Source of the DNA: RBG-16-64-43 sp964353865
GTDB taxonomy: Bacteria > Chloroflexota > Anaerolineae > Anaerolineales > RBG-16-64-43
Assembly: GCA_964353865.1 (NCBI GenBank)
Contig: CAYGXJ010000081.1
Location: 8,052 to 72,051 of the forward strand
Direction: 5' to 3'
DNA length: 64,000 nucleotides
The first letter of the stretch is position 1, and each line of letters starts with the position of its first letter. Of the stretch, positions 53,408-62,187 are shown piece after piece. The notes under the pieces were generated by a model. The model saw only the letters and a list, made by a program, of their open reading frames with translations. It was not told the origin of the DNA and did not search any database. Position numbers and translations under genes: made by a program.

Positions 53408-53962
53408 ATGAGCCCCACCCGCGAGACCTATCCCGTCGACTTGGCCGGACTGCGGCGCGAGCTGCCCTTGTTTCAGGTTGCCCCGGGGCTGCGTATCGCT
53501 ATTCTCAACATCTTAGGCGACACGGAACTCGTGCAGCGCTGCGCCGAGGAACTGGCGCGCCGCCTGCAGGGGCGTTCGTTCGACTTGCTGGTGACGGCTG
53601 AGGCCAAGAGCATTCCGCTGGCGCACGCGCTGTCCGTGGCCACCGGCAAGGGCTACGTCGTCCTGCGCAAGGTCTACAAACCCTACATGGGCGAGAGCGT
53701 GCAGGCCGAGACGCATTCGATCACCACGGGCGCCTCGCAGACGCTGTACTTGGATGAGAAGGATCGCGCGTTGGTCGCGGGCAAGCGGGTGGTGCTGCTC
53801 GACGATGTAATCAGCACCGGCTCGACCCTGCAAGGAATGCGCATGGTGATGGACAAGGCGGGCGCCATCATTGGCGGGGAAGCAGCCATCTGCACCGAGG
53901 GAGAACGGGCGAAGTGGCAGAACATCGTCGCCCTGGCCCACTTGCCCGTGTTCACCGAGTAG
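53408..53962 (+). CDS. apt: Purine phosphoribosyltransferase, adenine phosphoribosyltransferase-like
   Basis: A 184-residue type I phosphoribosyltransferase that salvages a purine base onto PRPP. The PRPP loop 'VVLLDDVISTGSTLQG' and the upstream 'LLVTAEAKSIPLAHALSV' are clear. The ATG is set by CCAGGAG. A xanthine or other purine base is possible; adenine is the best-supported family call. Gene context (sulfite-oxidase-like, pcm) says little. Confidence 0.8.
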   Translation: MSPTRETYPVDLAGLRRELPLFQVAPGLRIAILNILGDTELVQRCAEELARRLQGRSFDLLVTAEAKSIPLAHALSVATGKGYVVLRKVYKPYMGESVQAETHSITTGASQTLYLDEKDRALVAGKRVVLLDDVISTGSTLQGMRMVMDKAGAIIGGEAAICTEGERAKWQNIVALAHLPVFTE

Positions 53963-54024
53963 CCTGCACCCATCTATCGGTAGGTATCGGCCGCACGGCG
54001 CGGCCAGAGGGAAAAGGCGGAACG

Positions 54025-54663
54025 ATGAGCGAGAAGCCGATCGATCGGCGCCAGGCGGAAGAAGCCGTCCAGCGCGAAGGGCGTTTGCCCCCGGGGCAGG
54101 CGCTGACCCAGAAATTCCCCGTGTTGCACTACGGCCCGGTGCCGGCCTTCAACCCGGCCAGCTGGGACTTGCGCGTCTTCGGTGAGGTGGAGGAACCCAA
54201 ACGCTGGACGTGGGATGAATTCAGCCGATTGCCGCGCACGCGGCGGGTCATGGACATCCATTGCGTCACGCGCTGGAGTAAATTCGACACCGAGTGGGAA
54301 GGCGTCTCACTCAAGGATCTCGTCGGGCAGGGGGCCGTCCGTCCCAAGCCCACGGCCCGCTTTCTCATGCAGCACTGTGAATACGGGTTCACAGTCAATA
54401 TCCCGCTGGAGGTTGCCCTTTCAGAAACCTTCCTGCTGGCGACGCACTACGCCGGCCAGGCGCTCACCCCGGATCATGGCTACCCGCTGCGGGGTATCGT
54501 CGGCTTATTGCCCGGGCGCCAGGATCTTCAGGCGCCGTACTTCTGGAAGGGCGGCAAATGGCTGCGCGGCCTCGAGTTCATGCGCGAGGACCGTCTCGGT
54601 TTCTGGGAAGAGGCCGGCTACCACAACCGCGCCGACGTGTGGAAAGAAGAACGATTCGCTTGA
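54025..54663 (+). CDS. Sulfite oxidase-like molybdopterin oxidoreductase
   Basis: A 212-residue Moco-binding domain protein of the YuiH/sulfite-oxidase type. The Mo-coordinating Cys is Cys80 in 'MDIHCVTRWSKFD'. 'HGYPLRGIVGLLPG' and 'KGGKWLRGLEFM' are typical of the fold, with a short insertion between them. No signal peptide is visible. A partner heme subunit is not adjacent. Substrate unknown. Confidence 0.85.
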   Translation: MSEKPIDRRQAEEAVQREGRLPPGQALTQKFPVLHYGPVPAFNPASWDLRVFGEVEEPKRWTWDEFSRLPRTRRVMDIHCVTRWSKFDTEWEGVSLKDLVGQGAVRPKPTARFLMQHCEYGFTVNIPLEVALSETFLLATHYAGQALTPDHGYPLRGIVGLLPGRQDLQAPYFWKGGKWLRGLEFMREDRLGFWEEAGYHNRADVWKEERFA

Positions 54664-54707
54664 GGCCGGCCGCACGGCCTCGCGAGGCACCCACTGCGGA
54701 GGCTGAT

Positions 54708-55439
54708 GTGCCGCCGCGCATGCCGAACGGGCGCGCATTGAAATGGCTGCGACCTTCCCCCGAGCCACCCACGCATGAAGCGGGCGACCCCTTCGCCGTG
54801 GCGCGCGAGCGTATGGTCGAGGAGCAAATCGCCGCGCGCGGCGTACGCGACGAGCGCGTTCTGGCCGCGCTGCGTGCCATTCCACGCCACGCCTTTGTCC
54901 CCGAGCATCTTGGCCAAGAGGCCTACCTCGATACCCCGCTGCCCATCGGCAGCCACCAGACCATTTCGCAGCCCTACATCGTGGGGCTGATGACCGAGTT
55001 GCTGGGCTTGGATGGAGACGAACGCGTGCTCGAGGTGGGCACCGGCTCGGGCTATCAGGCGGCTGTGCTCAGCCTTCTCACGCGCGAGGTGTTCACCATC
55101 GAACGCCACACCGAACTTGCCGCCCGTGCACGCCATGTGCTCGCCCGCTTGCATTGCAGCAACGTCGAGGTGGTCGTCGGCGACGGAACGTGCGGACTGG
55201 CTGAGCATGCGCCATACAACGGGATTATTGTGACGGCGGGCGCGCCGCATGTGCCGCAATCGCTGCTCGACCAACTCGCCCCCGCAGGCACGCTGGTGTT
55301 GCCGGTGGGTGAGGCCAGCTCGCAGGTGCTGGAGGTCTGGCGGCGAACGCCGGCCGGCCTTGAACGCGAAGAGGTGACGCCGGTTTGTTTCGTTCCGCTG
55401 ATTGGCGAACACGGCTGGCGCGACGACGTATGCGCTTGA
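54708..55439 (+). CDS. pcm: Protein-L-isoaspartate O-methyltransferase
   Basis: Repairs damaged aspartyl residues using S-adenosylmethionine. The 243 residues have 'HQTISQPYIVGLMTELL', the SAM loop 'VLEVGTGSGYQAAVLS' and 'DGTCGLAEHAPYNGIIVTAGAPHVP'. The start is GTG at 54708, preceded by GGAGG at good spacing; the ATG at 54720 lacks such a site. It overlaps the next gene by 10 bp. Confidence 0.93.
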   Translation: MPPRMPNGRALKWLRPSPEPPTHEAGDPFAVARERMVEEQIAARGVRDERVLAALRAIPRHAFVPEHLGQEAYLDTPLPIGSHQTISQPYIVGLMTELLGLDGDERVLEVGTGSGYQAAVLSLLTREVFTIERHTELAARARHVLARLHCSNVEVVVGDGTCGLAEHAPYNGIIVTAGAPHVPQSLLDQLAPAGTLVLPVGEASSQVLEVWRRTPAGLEREEVTPVCFVPLIGEHGWRDDVCA

Positions 55440-56464
55440 AACACGCCGGGCGGGCTTCCCTAATCCTGTTGCTGTGCGCGGGGTGCATCGTGCACAGCGC
55501 ACCGGCAGCCACTGCAACACCCCTCCCGTCGGCTGCTCCAGTAGCCACGGCCACCCCGCTGCCAAGCCTCACCCCGCCACCCCCGCCCTCCCCCTCACCC
55601 CAGCCCACCCTCACCCCCGCGCCGCGCGCCGCGCGCGTTCTCATTATCACGATTGACGGGTTGCGCGCCGACGCCCTCTACCGGGTGAGCATGCCCGTGC
55701 TGGCCGGCCTGATGCAACGCGGCGCAAGCAGCCTGAGCGCCCAGACTGTTCTGCCCAGCGCCACGCTCATAGCGCATGCGTCAATCATTTCCGCCTCCTG
55801 TCTGGCGAAACATGCCATTACCTGGAACGACTACCGCCCCGAGCTGGGCGAGACGCACGCCGTCACGCTCTTCGACCTGGTGCATGCCGCCGGCGGACTC
55901 ACGGTGATGGTGGTGGGCAAAGAGAAACTCATCCAGATCGTTCATCGCGGCACGCCCGATGTGTTCGCCTACGTGGCCGGGCACGACCGCGATGTGGCGG
56001 CGCGCGCGGTGCGCGAGATGGCCCAGGGTTTCGAGGCGATGCTGGTGCACCTGCCGGTCGTGGACGGGGTGGGCCACACCTTCGGCTGGATGTCGCCGCA
56101 GCAGGTGAGCGTGATCGAACGGGCCGATACGGCGGTGGGCACCCTGCTCGAGGGGCTCGAGGTCAACGGCCTGAGCCAAAGCACGCTGATCATCCTCACC
56201 GCCGACCACGGCGGCCACGCGCTCACTCATGGCAGTGAGGCGCCCGAGGACACCACCGTGCCATGGATCATGGCCGGCCCGGGTGTGGTGCCGGGCCTGA
56301 GGCTTGTCTCGGCCATCAGCGTGATGGATACGGCGGCGACGGCCGCTTGGGCGTTGGGTTTGCCGCGGCCTGGGGAGTGGGACGGCCGCGCCGTCGAGGA
56401 GGCGTTTGGCATCCCGGTCGATATCGGGTCGATCCCGGTGGCGAACGCGATGTGCGCGCAGTGA
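55430..56464 (+). CDS. Type I phosphodiesterase/nucleotide pyrophosphatase-like lipoprotein
   Basis: A 344-residue secreted alkaline-phosphatase-superfamily protein. The signal peptide ends 'LLLCAGC', lipid-like but not canonical at -3. A Pro/Thr/Ser-rich linker (about 25-65) leads to the catalytic domain: metal Asp in 'LIITIDGLRADAL', nucleophile Thr/Ser around 'PSATLIAHAS', and metal Asp/His in 'TADHGGHA'. It is coupled to pcm by overlap. Substrate unknown; a nucleotide or phosphodiester is expected for the family. Confidence 0.8.
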   Translation: MRLKHAGRASLILLLCAGCIVHSAPAATATPLPSAAPVATATPLPSLTPPPPPSPSPQPTLTPAPRAARVLIITIDGLRADALYRVSMPVLAGLMQRGASSLSAQTVLPSATLIAHASIISASCLAKHAITWNDYRPELGETHAVTLFDLVHAAGGLTVMVVGKEKLIQIVHRGTPDVFAYVAGHDRDVAARAVREMAQGFEAMLVHLPVVDGVGHTFGWMSPQQVSVIERADTAVGTLLEGLEVNGLSQSTLIILTADHGGHALTHGSEAPEDTTVPWIMAGPGVVPGLRLVSAISVMDTAATAAWALGLPRPGEWDGRAVEEAFGIPVDIGSIPVANAMCAQ

Positions 56465-56554
56465 AAGATGAGGGCGCTGGAGCCAGCCTGGCGTGCCAGC
56501 GAGGCGGCTCTTGTGCGCTCGGGCCACCCGGGGCACTTCAAGCGTACGAAATAA

Positions 56555-56579
56555 GCGGGGCTCCTCATCGGAGCCCCGC
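56555..56579 (-). terminator. Intrinsic terminator of dnaN
   Basis: A perfect 10-bp stem (GCGGGGCTCC) with a 5-nt loop, followed on the minus strand by TTATTTCG. It is 31 bp past the dnaN stop codon and may also stop the convergent upstream gene. Confidence 0.8.
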
Positions 56580-56610
56580 ATGATTCATCCTGCCAGATGA
56601 AACCGCTGTG

Positions 56611-57744
56611 CTAGCGGCCGAGATGCATGGGCATGATCACGTGCAGGAAGTCGTCCTGACCGACCGGCTTGATCACGCCCGGGCTGGCCGGGCCGGTGGT
56701 CTCGAGCGCCACGTTGGGTGTTTTGACGACGCTTAACACGTCCACCAAGTATTTAACGTTGAAGGCGATCTCGATCGCCTGGCCCTCGACCGAAGCCTCC
56801 ACCACCGTTTCGCCCTCGCCGGTCTCGGCGGCCGTGGCCATCACCTGCAGGTTGCCGGGTGTTGAATCAGCACCCGGCGTCACTTTGAGGCGCGCCGAGT
56901 GCGAGGCCTGGCGGGCGAAGATATCCGCCGCGCGGCAGGCTTTGAGGAACTGGGCGGTAGTCATCACCGTGCGCGTGGAGCACGACTTGGGAATGATCGG
57001 CGAGAAGTCGGGGAAGGTGCCCTCGATCAGGGACGAGGAGAGTTCGGCGTCCTTCATGCGGAAGATCACCTGGCCGCGCCCGGCGGGCAGGAACATCCAC
57101 ACCAATTCGTCGCCGTCGCCGATCAGGCGCCCAAGTTCGTTGAGCGCGCGAGCCGGGACGATGACTTTGATCGGATCCTTGACCGCGGCCGAGAGCTTGG
57201 TGGTGCGCACCGAGAGGCGGAACCCGTCGGCAGCCGCCATGGTCAGCGTCTCGCCTTCCACTTTGACCAGCACGCCGGTGAGGATCGGGCGCGTGTCGTC
57301 GGTGGCCGCCGCCAGCGCCACCTGAGCGATCGTCTCACGCAGGTCGTCCACGTTGAGAGCAATGCCCTCGCCCGCCCCGGCCGACGGCAGTACCGGGAAC
57401 TCCTGCGCGTCCATGCACTTGATCTCGCTGCTGAATCTGGCGCAATGCAGCTTGAGCGACATGCGCCGCGTGTCGAGCTGCATGCCGACCTGCTCGTTGG
57501 GCAGCGCGTTGACGAAGTCTACGAAGGTGCGCGCAGGGATGGTGGTCGAGCCGGCCTGCTCCACCTTCGCCCCGATCCAGCAGGTGATGCCCATCTCGAG
57601 GTTGGTGGCCGCCAGCTTCAGACGCCCCTCGTCGGTCGCGACGAGCACGTTGCCCAGCACCGGCAAGACGCTGCGCGCGGCCACGGCGCGTGACACCATG
57701 CTCAGTCCGCGGGCCAGATTCTCCTGCAGGCACGAGACTTTCAT
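56611..57744 (-). CDS. dnaN: DNA polymerase III beta sliding clamp
   Basis: A 377-residue processivity clamp. Three clamp domains are recognisable: 'ARGLSMVSRAVAARSVLPVLGNVLV' opens the first, 'TDDTRPILTGVLVKVEG' the second, and 'AFNVKYLVDVLSVV' the third. The C-terminus reads 'HVIMPMHL', where this family ends. The start Met-Lys-Val-Ser has GGGAGAA upstream. There is no dnaA nearby, so no inference about the origin is drawn. Confidence 0.93.
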   Translation of the reverse strand: MKVSCLQENLARGLSMVSRAVAARSVLPVLGNVLVATDEGRLKLAATNLEMGITCWIGAKVEQAGSTTIPARTFVDFVNALPNEQVGMQLDTRRMSLKLHCARFSSEIKCMDAQEFPVLPSAGAGEGIALNVDDLRETIAQVALAAATDDTRPILTGVLVKVEGETLTMAAADGFRLSVRTTKLSAAVKDPIKVIVPARALNELGRLIGDGDELVWMFLPAGRGQVIFRMKDAELSSSLIEGTFPDFSPIIPKSCSTRTVMTTAQFLKACRAADIFARQASHSARLKVTPGADSTPGNLQVMATAAETGEGETVVEASVEGQAIEIAFNVKYLVDVLSVVKTPNVALETTGPASPGVIKPVGQDDFLHVIMPMHLGR

Positions 57745-57864
57745 CGACGATTCTCCCTGAACGCGCGCCGCCGGCGCCGGAATGGTGGACAAGCAGAAGT
57801 ATACATCGGTTCGCCCCGCCCTACGGGGTCCGCTGTTTGTTGTTGCAGGAGGCTTGCCAGCGGG

Positions 57865-60180
57865 CTATTCCGCGGCGGCGGCGAAGTAGGCCACGGCGCG
57901 TGTTCCGTCCATGGCCAGGGTGAGCGTGCAGCCCGGTCGCTCGTGCGGGATGTGAATCACACGGACAATCTCCGCCATCGCCTGGCGGTCGGGGATCAGC
58001 TCGGGCAGGCAGTTGGCGGCCTGTTCCAGGAAAGCCTCGTTGAGCCAATCACCTGCGTTCGAGGTGGAGATGGCCAGCGGGTAGATCTGCGCCTCGAACA
58101 AATCCTGGAAGAAGTGCGTCCCAAACGAGGGGTCGGGCCGCGCGCCCTCCGGCCCGCTGCCAAGCTCGACCAGCGCGCTGGCGTTGTAGATCTCGGCATA
58201 GCCGACCGGCACACCCAGGCGCGAGTTGGAGGACCCCCACCGGCCGGGCCCCAGTAGGATGAAGCGCATCCCTGCCAGGCGCGCATTGAGTTGGCCGACG
58301 AGGCGAGCCACCTCGGCGCGCGTGCCACCCTCGCGGATGGCCTGATAGGCCTCGGGTGGGACATACACGAGATACTCCACCTGGTCCACATGGCCGCGTG
58401 GAATCATGCGCGTGGCGCGGAACAGCACCTGCGCGTCGCGCAAGCCCTGCGGAAGGGCCACCGCCTCTCCCGCGCGCAGGTTGCTCTGTGGCCGGCACTG
58501 CAGGAGGTGCAGCCCAAAAGCCTCCGCCCCTCGCCCAAGTTGAGTCACGGCGAATTCCACGTCCACGGGTCCGCCGAGCGTCCGCGCGAGCGTGGTCAGC
58601 ACATCCTTGATCAAAGAGACGAAGGACGTCCGCCCGATCAAATTGTCGAAGGTGAGCACCAGATTGCGCGAGGTGACCTCCGGACCCAGAGAGAAGAGCG
58701 GCAGGATGGTATCCCCGGTGTCAAGCGAAGCGACCCAGGCCAGACCGGGGTAGTCTACGTCGAGCACGTCCGCCACCGGCCGAGTGGCAAATGTGTTTGT
58801 GGTGAGCTCGATGAGATCCACCGACGACTGGCTGTAGCGGCGGATGGCGCCGAGTGAGGTTTCCGGGCGGAGGCGCGGATGGCTGAGCATGATCAGGCGC
58901 GGGTAGTCCTCGCCCACCCGTTCCACGGCGCGCGTGCCCAGCCCAAGCACGAGACGCACGAAACCCTCTTCCGGCCGCATCTGAGAATCCCACACGATCG
59001 GGCTGGTGCTGAAGGCCACACCTGCCAGGGCCGGGAAGAGCAGCCCGCGGTAGCGCTCGCCTTGCACCTCCTGCAAGAGGATGGCCATGCGCTCGTCGTA
59101 ATCCAAGAGGCCCATGCGCCGCCGGTAGATGAGGACGTCCGGGTTGTACACGCTGGCATAGATGCGGCGGATGGCGGAGATCAGCGCCTCGAGATTCTCG
59201 TCGAGCGTTCCCTGATTGGCACAGAACAAGGTGGCGTACTTGCCGGCAAATGAGGTGCCAAATGAGTCTTCGAGCAGGCTCGAGGAGCGGACGATGATCG
59301 GCACCTGGCCCAGCTCGGCCAGGATCGCGCGCAACCCCTCGCGCGCAGCCTCCGGGAAGCGCCCCTGGTTGTAGGCGGTGATGATCGTCGGGTAGTCTTC
59401 GGCAATCTGCTCGGGCGTCTTGTACTTCTGGTTGAGGTACTCCAACCCGTTGAGCGCGAGGAAATCGTAGAACACGTCCGCGCACACAAAGTACGACAGC
59501 GGCAGACGCAGGCGCGGCGCAAGGTGCGGCGCCGCACCTTGCAGGATCTTCCAGCCCAGCAGCAGGCCGCCGGCCTTGCCACCGATCTTGCCGGTGCCCA
59601 CCGAGCGGGCCTGGATGGAAGCAAAGTCCCCCGCGTCGAACCACTGCTTGGCCACGCGCACAAAGCTGAGCTGATCGCTGACCATGGTCTTGGTCAGCAC
59701 CACTCGCATTTCTTCCAGATGATGCGCCACGCGCTCACGCTCATCCGGGGGCAGCCTCTCGTACTCGGCCATCTGTTGCAGCAACAACTCGCGCGGCGCC
59801 AGCTCCGGGTTGAAGCCCAGCCCGCCCCTCGGCGTGCCCCCGGGGCGTTCCCCCAGCACGGATTCCACAATACCGGTGAACAGGTCGAGCGGCAGGTTGT
59901 TGGCGAAGTAGAAATCGGTCAGGTGGTCGCGGATCAGACGCAGCCTCTCCTCCCACTGCGCCGGATTCTCCTCGACCAGCGGATCGATCAGGCCTTCACG
60001 GCGCTGGGAGGTGATGGCCTTTTCGCGCGCCTCGCGCTCGAAGAGGCCGGGCGCTATGACCCCGCGCCGGTACAGTTCATCGCGCATACGCTGGCGGATG
60101 GTCGCGGCCAGAATCGGATACTGTGCGATGTGCAGGGTGAGGGAGAGGATCTTGGGTGTCTCGTGCGGCAGGGCCGGCAT
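57865..60180 (-). CDS. PEP/pyruvate-binding (PPDK_N-type) domain protein, stand-alone
   Basis: A 771-residue protein. A helical N-terminus (1-190) is followed by an ATP-grasp PEP/pyruvate-binding domain (about 190-560) with 'GTGKIGGKAGGLLLG', 'IIVRSSSLLEDSFGTSFAGKY' and 'LLQEVQGERYRGLLFPALAG'. A further domain ('RFILLGPGRWGSSNSRLG') ends it. The mobile phosphohistidine domain and the C-terminal PEP domain of PEP synthase or PPDK are absent. The function is not known; the architecture recurs in Chloroflexota (recollection). Upstream of dnaN with a 120-bp gap. Confidence 0.7.
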   Translation of the reverse strand: MPALPHETPKILSLTLHIAQYPILAATIRQRMRDELYRRGVIAPGLFEREAREKAITSQRREGLIDPLVEENPAQWEERLRLIRDHLTDFYFANNLPLDLFTGIVESVLGERPGGTPRGGLGFNPELAPRELLLQQMAEYERLPPDERERVAHHLEEMRVVLTKTMVSDQLSFVRVAKQWFDAGDFASIQARSVGTGKIGGKAGGLLLGWKILQGAAPHLAPRLRLPLSYFVCADVFYDFLALNGLEYLNQKYKTPEQIAEDYPTIITAYNQGRFPEAAREGLRAILAELGQVPIIVRSSSLLEDSFGTSFAGKYATLFCANQGTLDENLEALISAIRRIYASVYNPDVLIYRRRMGLLDYDERMAILLQEVQGERYRGLLFPALAGVAFSTSPIVWDSQMRPEEGFVRLVLGLGTRAVERVGEDYPRLIMLSHPRLRPETSLGAIRRYSQSSVDLIELTTNTFATRPVADVLDVDYPGLAWVASLDTGDTILPLFSLGPEVTSRNLVLTFDNLIGRTSFVSLIKDVLTTLARTLGGPVDVEFAVTQLGRGAEAFGLHLLQCRPQSNLRAGEAVALPQGLRDAQVLFRATRMIPRGHVDQVEYLVYVPPEAYQAIREGGTRAEVARLVGQLNARLAGMRFILLGPGRWGSSNSRLGVPVGYAEIYNASALVELGSGPEGARPDPSFGTHFFQDLFEAQIYPLAISTSNAGDWLNEAFLEQAANCLPELIPDRQAMAEIVRVIHIPHERPGCTLTLAMDGTRAVAYFAAAAE

Positions 60181-60207
60181 GGCTGCATTCTAATTCGGGC
60201 GAGGGGG

Positions 60208-60279
60208 ATCGAGTAGGGAGGATGGGTCGCCCATCCTCCCTCTCACACCACCGGACATGCGGGTCCGCATCCGGCGGTT
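60208..60279 (-). ncRNA. Group II intron domains V and VI
   Basis: Domain V is a 34-nt hairpin (60246-60279) whose 5' strand carries CGC, the class C catalytic triad, with a 2-nt bulge on the 3' strand. Domain VI is a 12-bp stem (AGGGAGGATGGG) capped by CGAC, with an unpaired A followed by CTCGAT. Confidence 0.7.
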
Positions 60280-61644
60280 CGTCGGGGAATATGCAGTTGG
60301 TGGCAAAGTGCGGTGAGTGTACACAGACCTTGTGCCGGCCAAAAGGCGTTGTTCAGGGCCATGTTAACCACAGGTGTCGCGGCCATGCGCCACGGGCTTG
60401 AGCCCGTTGCACCAAGCCCAGCGAGGTATCGGGGCACACCTAGCGAGACTAGTTCCCGCCAACGTGTCGTTCCCCGCTTCCATCGTTTCCAGAGAAGTTG
60501 TCTCAGCCTCCGTCGGAGCCATTCGTCCAGCGCCGCAAGCACACTCGGCGTATCAGCCAGTCGGAAGTAACCCATCCAGCCTCTCAAGTATTCGTTGATC
60601 TGCCGGATGATTTCCTCCAGGCGTCCCGAGCGTGTCCGCCGGGTGAGCTCGCGTAGTTTCTCGCGAAGGCGTTGTAGTGCCTGGTCAGCAATCCGGATCA
60701 GCACTTCTCCCTTGCGGAAGAAGAAGCTGAAGCCCAGAAACTTCCGCTTCCCTGCTCGGGCCACTGCGCTTTTCTTCTCGTTCACCTTCAGCTTCAACTT
60801 CTTCTCAAGAAACTGACGCACGCTGTTCATCACTCGCTGACCCGCCCGCTCTGTCTTGACGTAAATGTTGCAGTCGTCTGCGTAGCGGACGAATCGATGC
60901 CCCCGCTTCTCCAGCTCTTTGTCCAGGTCATCCAACATGATGTTGGCTAACAGCGGTGAAAGCGGCCCGCCTTGCGGCGTCCCTTCCTCCGTCTCCATCA
61001 CCACACCGTTCACCATCACCCCGGACTGGAGGTACCGCCGGATCAGCTTCAGCACCCGCTTGTCTTTCACCACCCGGACCACACGCGCCATCAGCTTGTC
61101 GTGGTTGACCCGGTCAAAGAACTTCTCCAGGTCAATATCGACTACCCAGGTGTAGCCTTCTCGGATGCCTGCCCTGGGGCAGTCCAGGGTACCCTTGGGC
61201 AGCTTCCACGGCGTCGTGTGCCCGGCGTCCGGGCCGAAACCCATAACTATGAGGTGAAAACAACGGGTCGAACAGAGGCGTCAACACCTGTGCGGTCGCC
61301 TGTTGGATGAGGCGATCCATCACCGTTGGGATCCCTAGCAATCTCACCCCGCCGTCGGGCTTCGGTATCTCCACCCGCCGTACCGGGCTCGGTCGATAGG
61401 TCCCCGCGTCAAGGGCGGCCTTTAGCTCCAACCAGTGCGCTTTCAGGTACGGGCGGAGGGCTTTGACCGTCATCCCATCCACGCCCGGCGCACCCCCGTT
61501 GGCCTCGACGCGTTTGAGCGCTCGAAGCAGGTTCTTGCGCATAAACATCTGCTCCCACACGCTCTCACCATCTGCCTCGGACATTCCCTCGTCCGGTGTC
61601 AGGGATTGCTCGGCCCTCTGGTCGGGTCTCGCTGGCTTCACCAT
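60243..61644 (-). pseudogene. Group II intron reverse transcriptase/maturase, frameshifted
   Basis: The start (Met-Val-Lys-Pro at 61644, GGAGG upstream) opens the RT N-terminus ('ALKRVEANGGAPGVDGMTV', 'GIPTVMDRLIQQATAQVL', 'YGFRPGRRAHDAVEAA'). The frame ends after 'GSRY'. The next frame resumes at 'REGYTWVVDIDLEKFFDRV' and includes the RT active site 'VRYADDCNIYV' and the maturase X domain ('YLRGWMGYFRLADTPSVLAA'). A 22-nt segment at 61167-61188, partly self-complementary, appears inserted between 'QGY' and 'IREGYTW'; removing it restores one frame. The last codons run into domain V. No HNH endonuclease domain is seen. Confidence 0.85.
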
Positions 61645-62145
61645 CTCCACCCTCCCAGCAGGTCTCCTTGCGGAGAAGTCTGCCTTCTGTGCTCATCCCA
61701 TGAACCGCCCAAGTTCCTGTCCTCCTCAACGTTCGGCCCTTCCCGCTGTGACGGCAACGGTACTATGGCCTCGGCTGACCCCTGCTGTCTCAGTCCAACT
61801 TCTCGGTTGGGTTTGCCGCTCAGGAGTTCGACGGCTTAGCAGCAGGTCTCCCCAGATAAGAGCACTGGCTGTCTCCGCATCCCTGCCCGATCTACCGTCC
61901 CGCCCTTTGATGGCTCGGACTTCGTGGTTGATTGCCCACCCTGGCCCGCGTGCCCAGGGCGGGCTCGTCCAGGCTCACGGCCTCTTATCGGGTTCGTGTT
62001 CCTCAGGTCGCGGTTTTGCCTCCGGCTTCCTCTGGACCCTGCCTCGCGACAGCGCCCTTGCCTTTGGCTACGCTGGGGGCCATCTCCCCGCGAGAAGGAC
62101 TTCCACCTTCTGAGTCAGCGCCCATGCTGGGCGTACAATCAAAAA

Positions 62146-62165
62146 GGGGCGGGTGGCCCCGCCCC
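62146..62165 (-). terminator. Intrinsic terminator of gdhA, and intron target site
   Basis: A perfect 8-bp GC stem (GGGGCGGG/CCCGCCCC) with a 4-nt loop, followed on the minus strand by TTTTTGATT (62145-62137). The group II intron begins at 62136. Confidence 0.85.
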
Positions 62166-62187
62166 GGTATGACACCGTGTGCCGAGT

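Larger units (their letters stand above)
60208..62136 (-). mobile_element. Group II intron, probable class C, inserted behind the gdhA terminator
   Basis: A 1929-nt ribozyme-type element on the minus strand. The 5' end reads GTACGCCCAGCATGGGCG, close to the group II 5' consensus GUGCG. Its 3' end is a domain V hairpin followed by domain VI with a bulged A (complement of 60214), 6 nt before the end CTCGAT. It carries an RT-maturase gene with a frameshift. The 5' exon is the intrinsic terminator of gdhA (stem then TTTTTGATT), the insertion site type known for class C introns. Splicing and mobility now look doubtful without a working maturase in trans. Confidence 0.82.

Noticed and set aside
57745..57865. 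Origin of replication next to dnaN
   Set aside because: No dnaA gene, no TTATCCACA-type DnaA boxes and no AT-rich tract in the gap.
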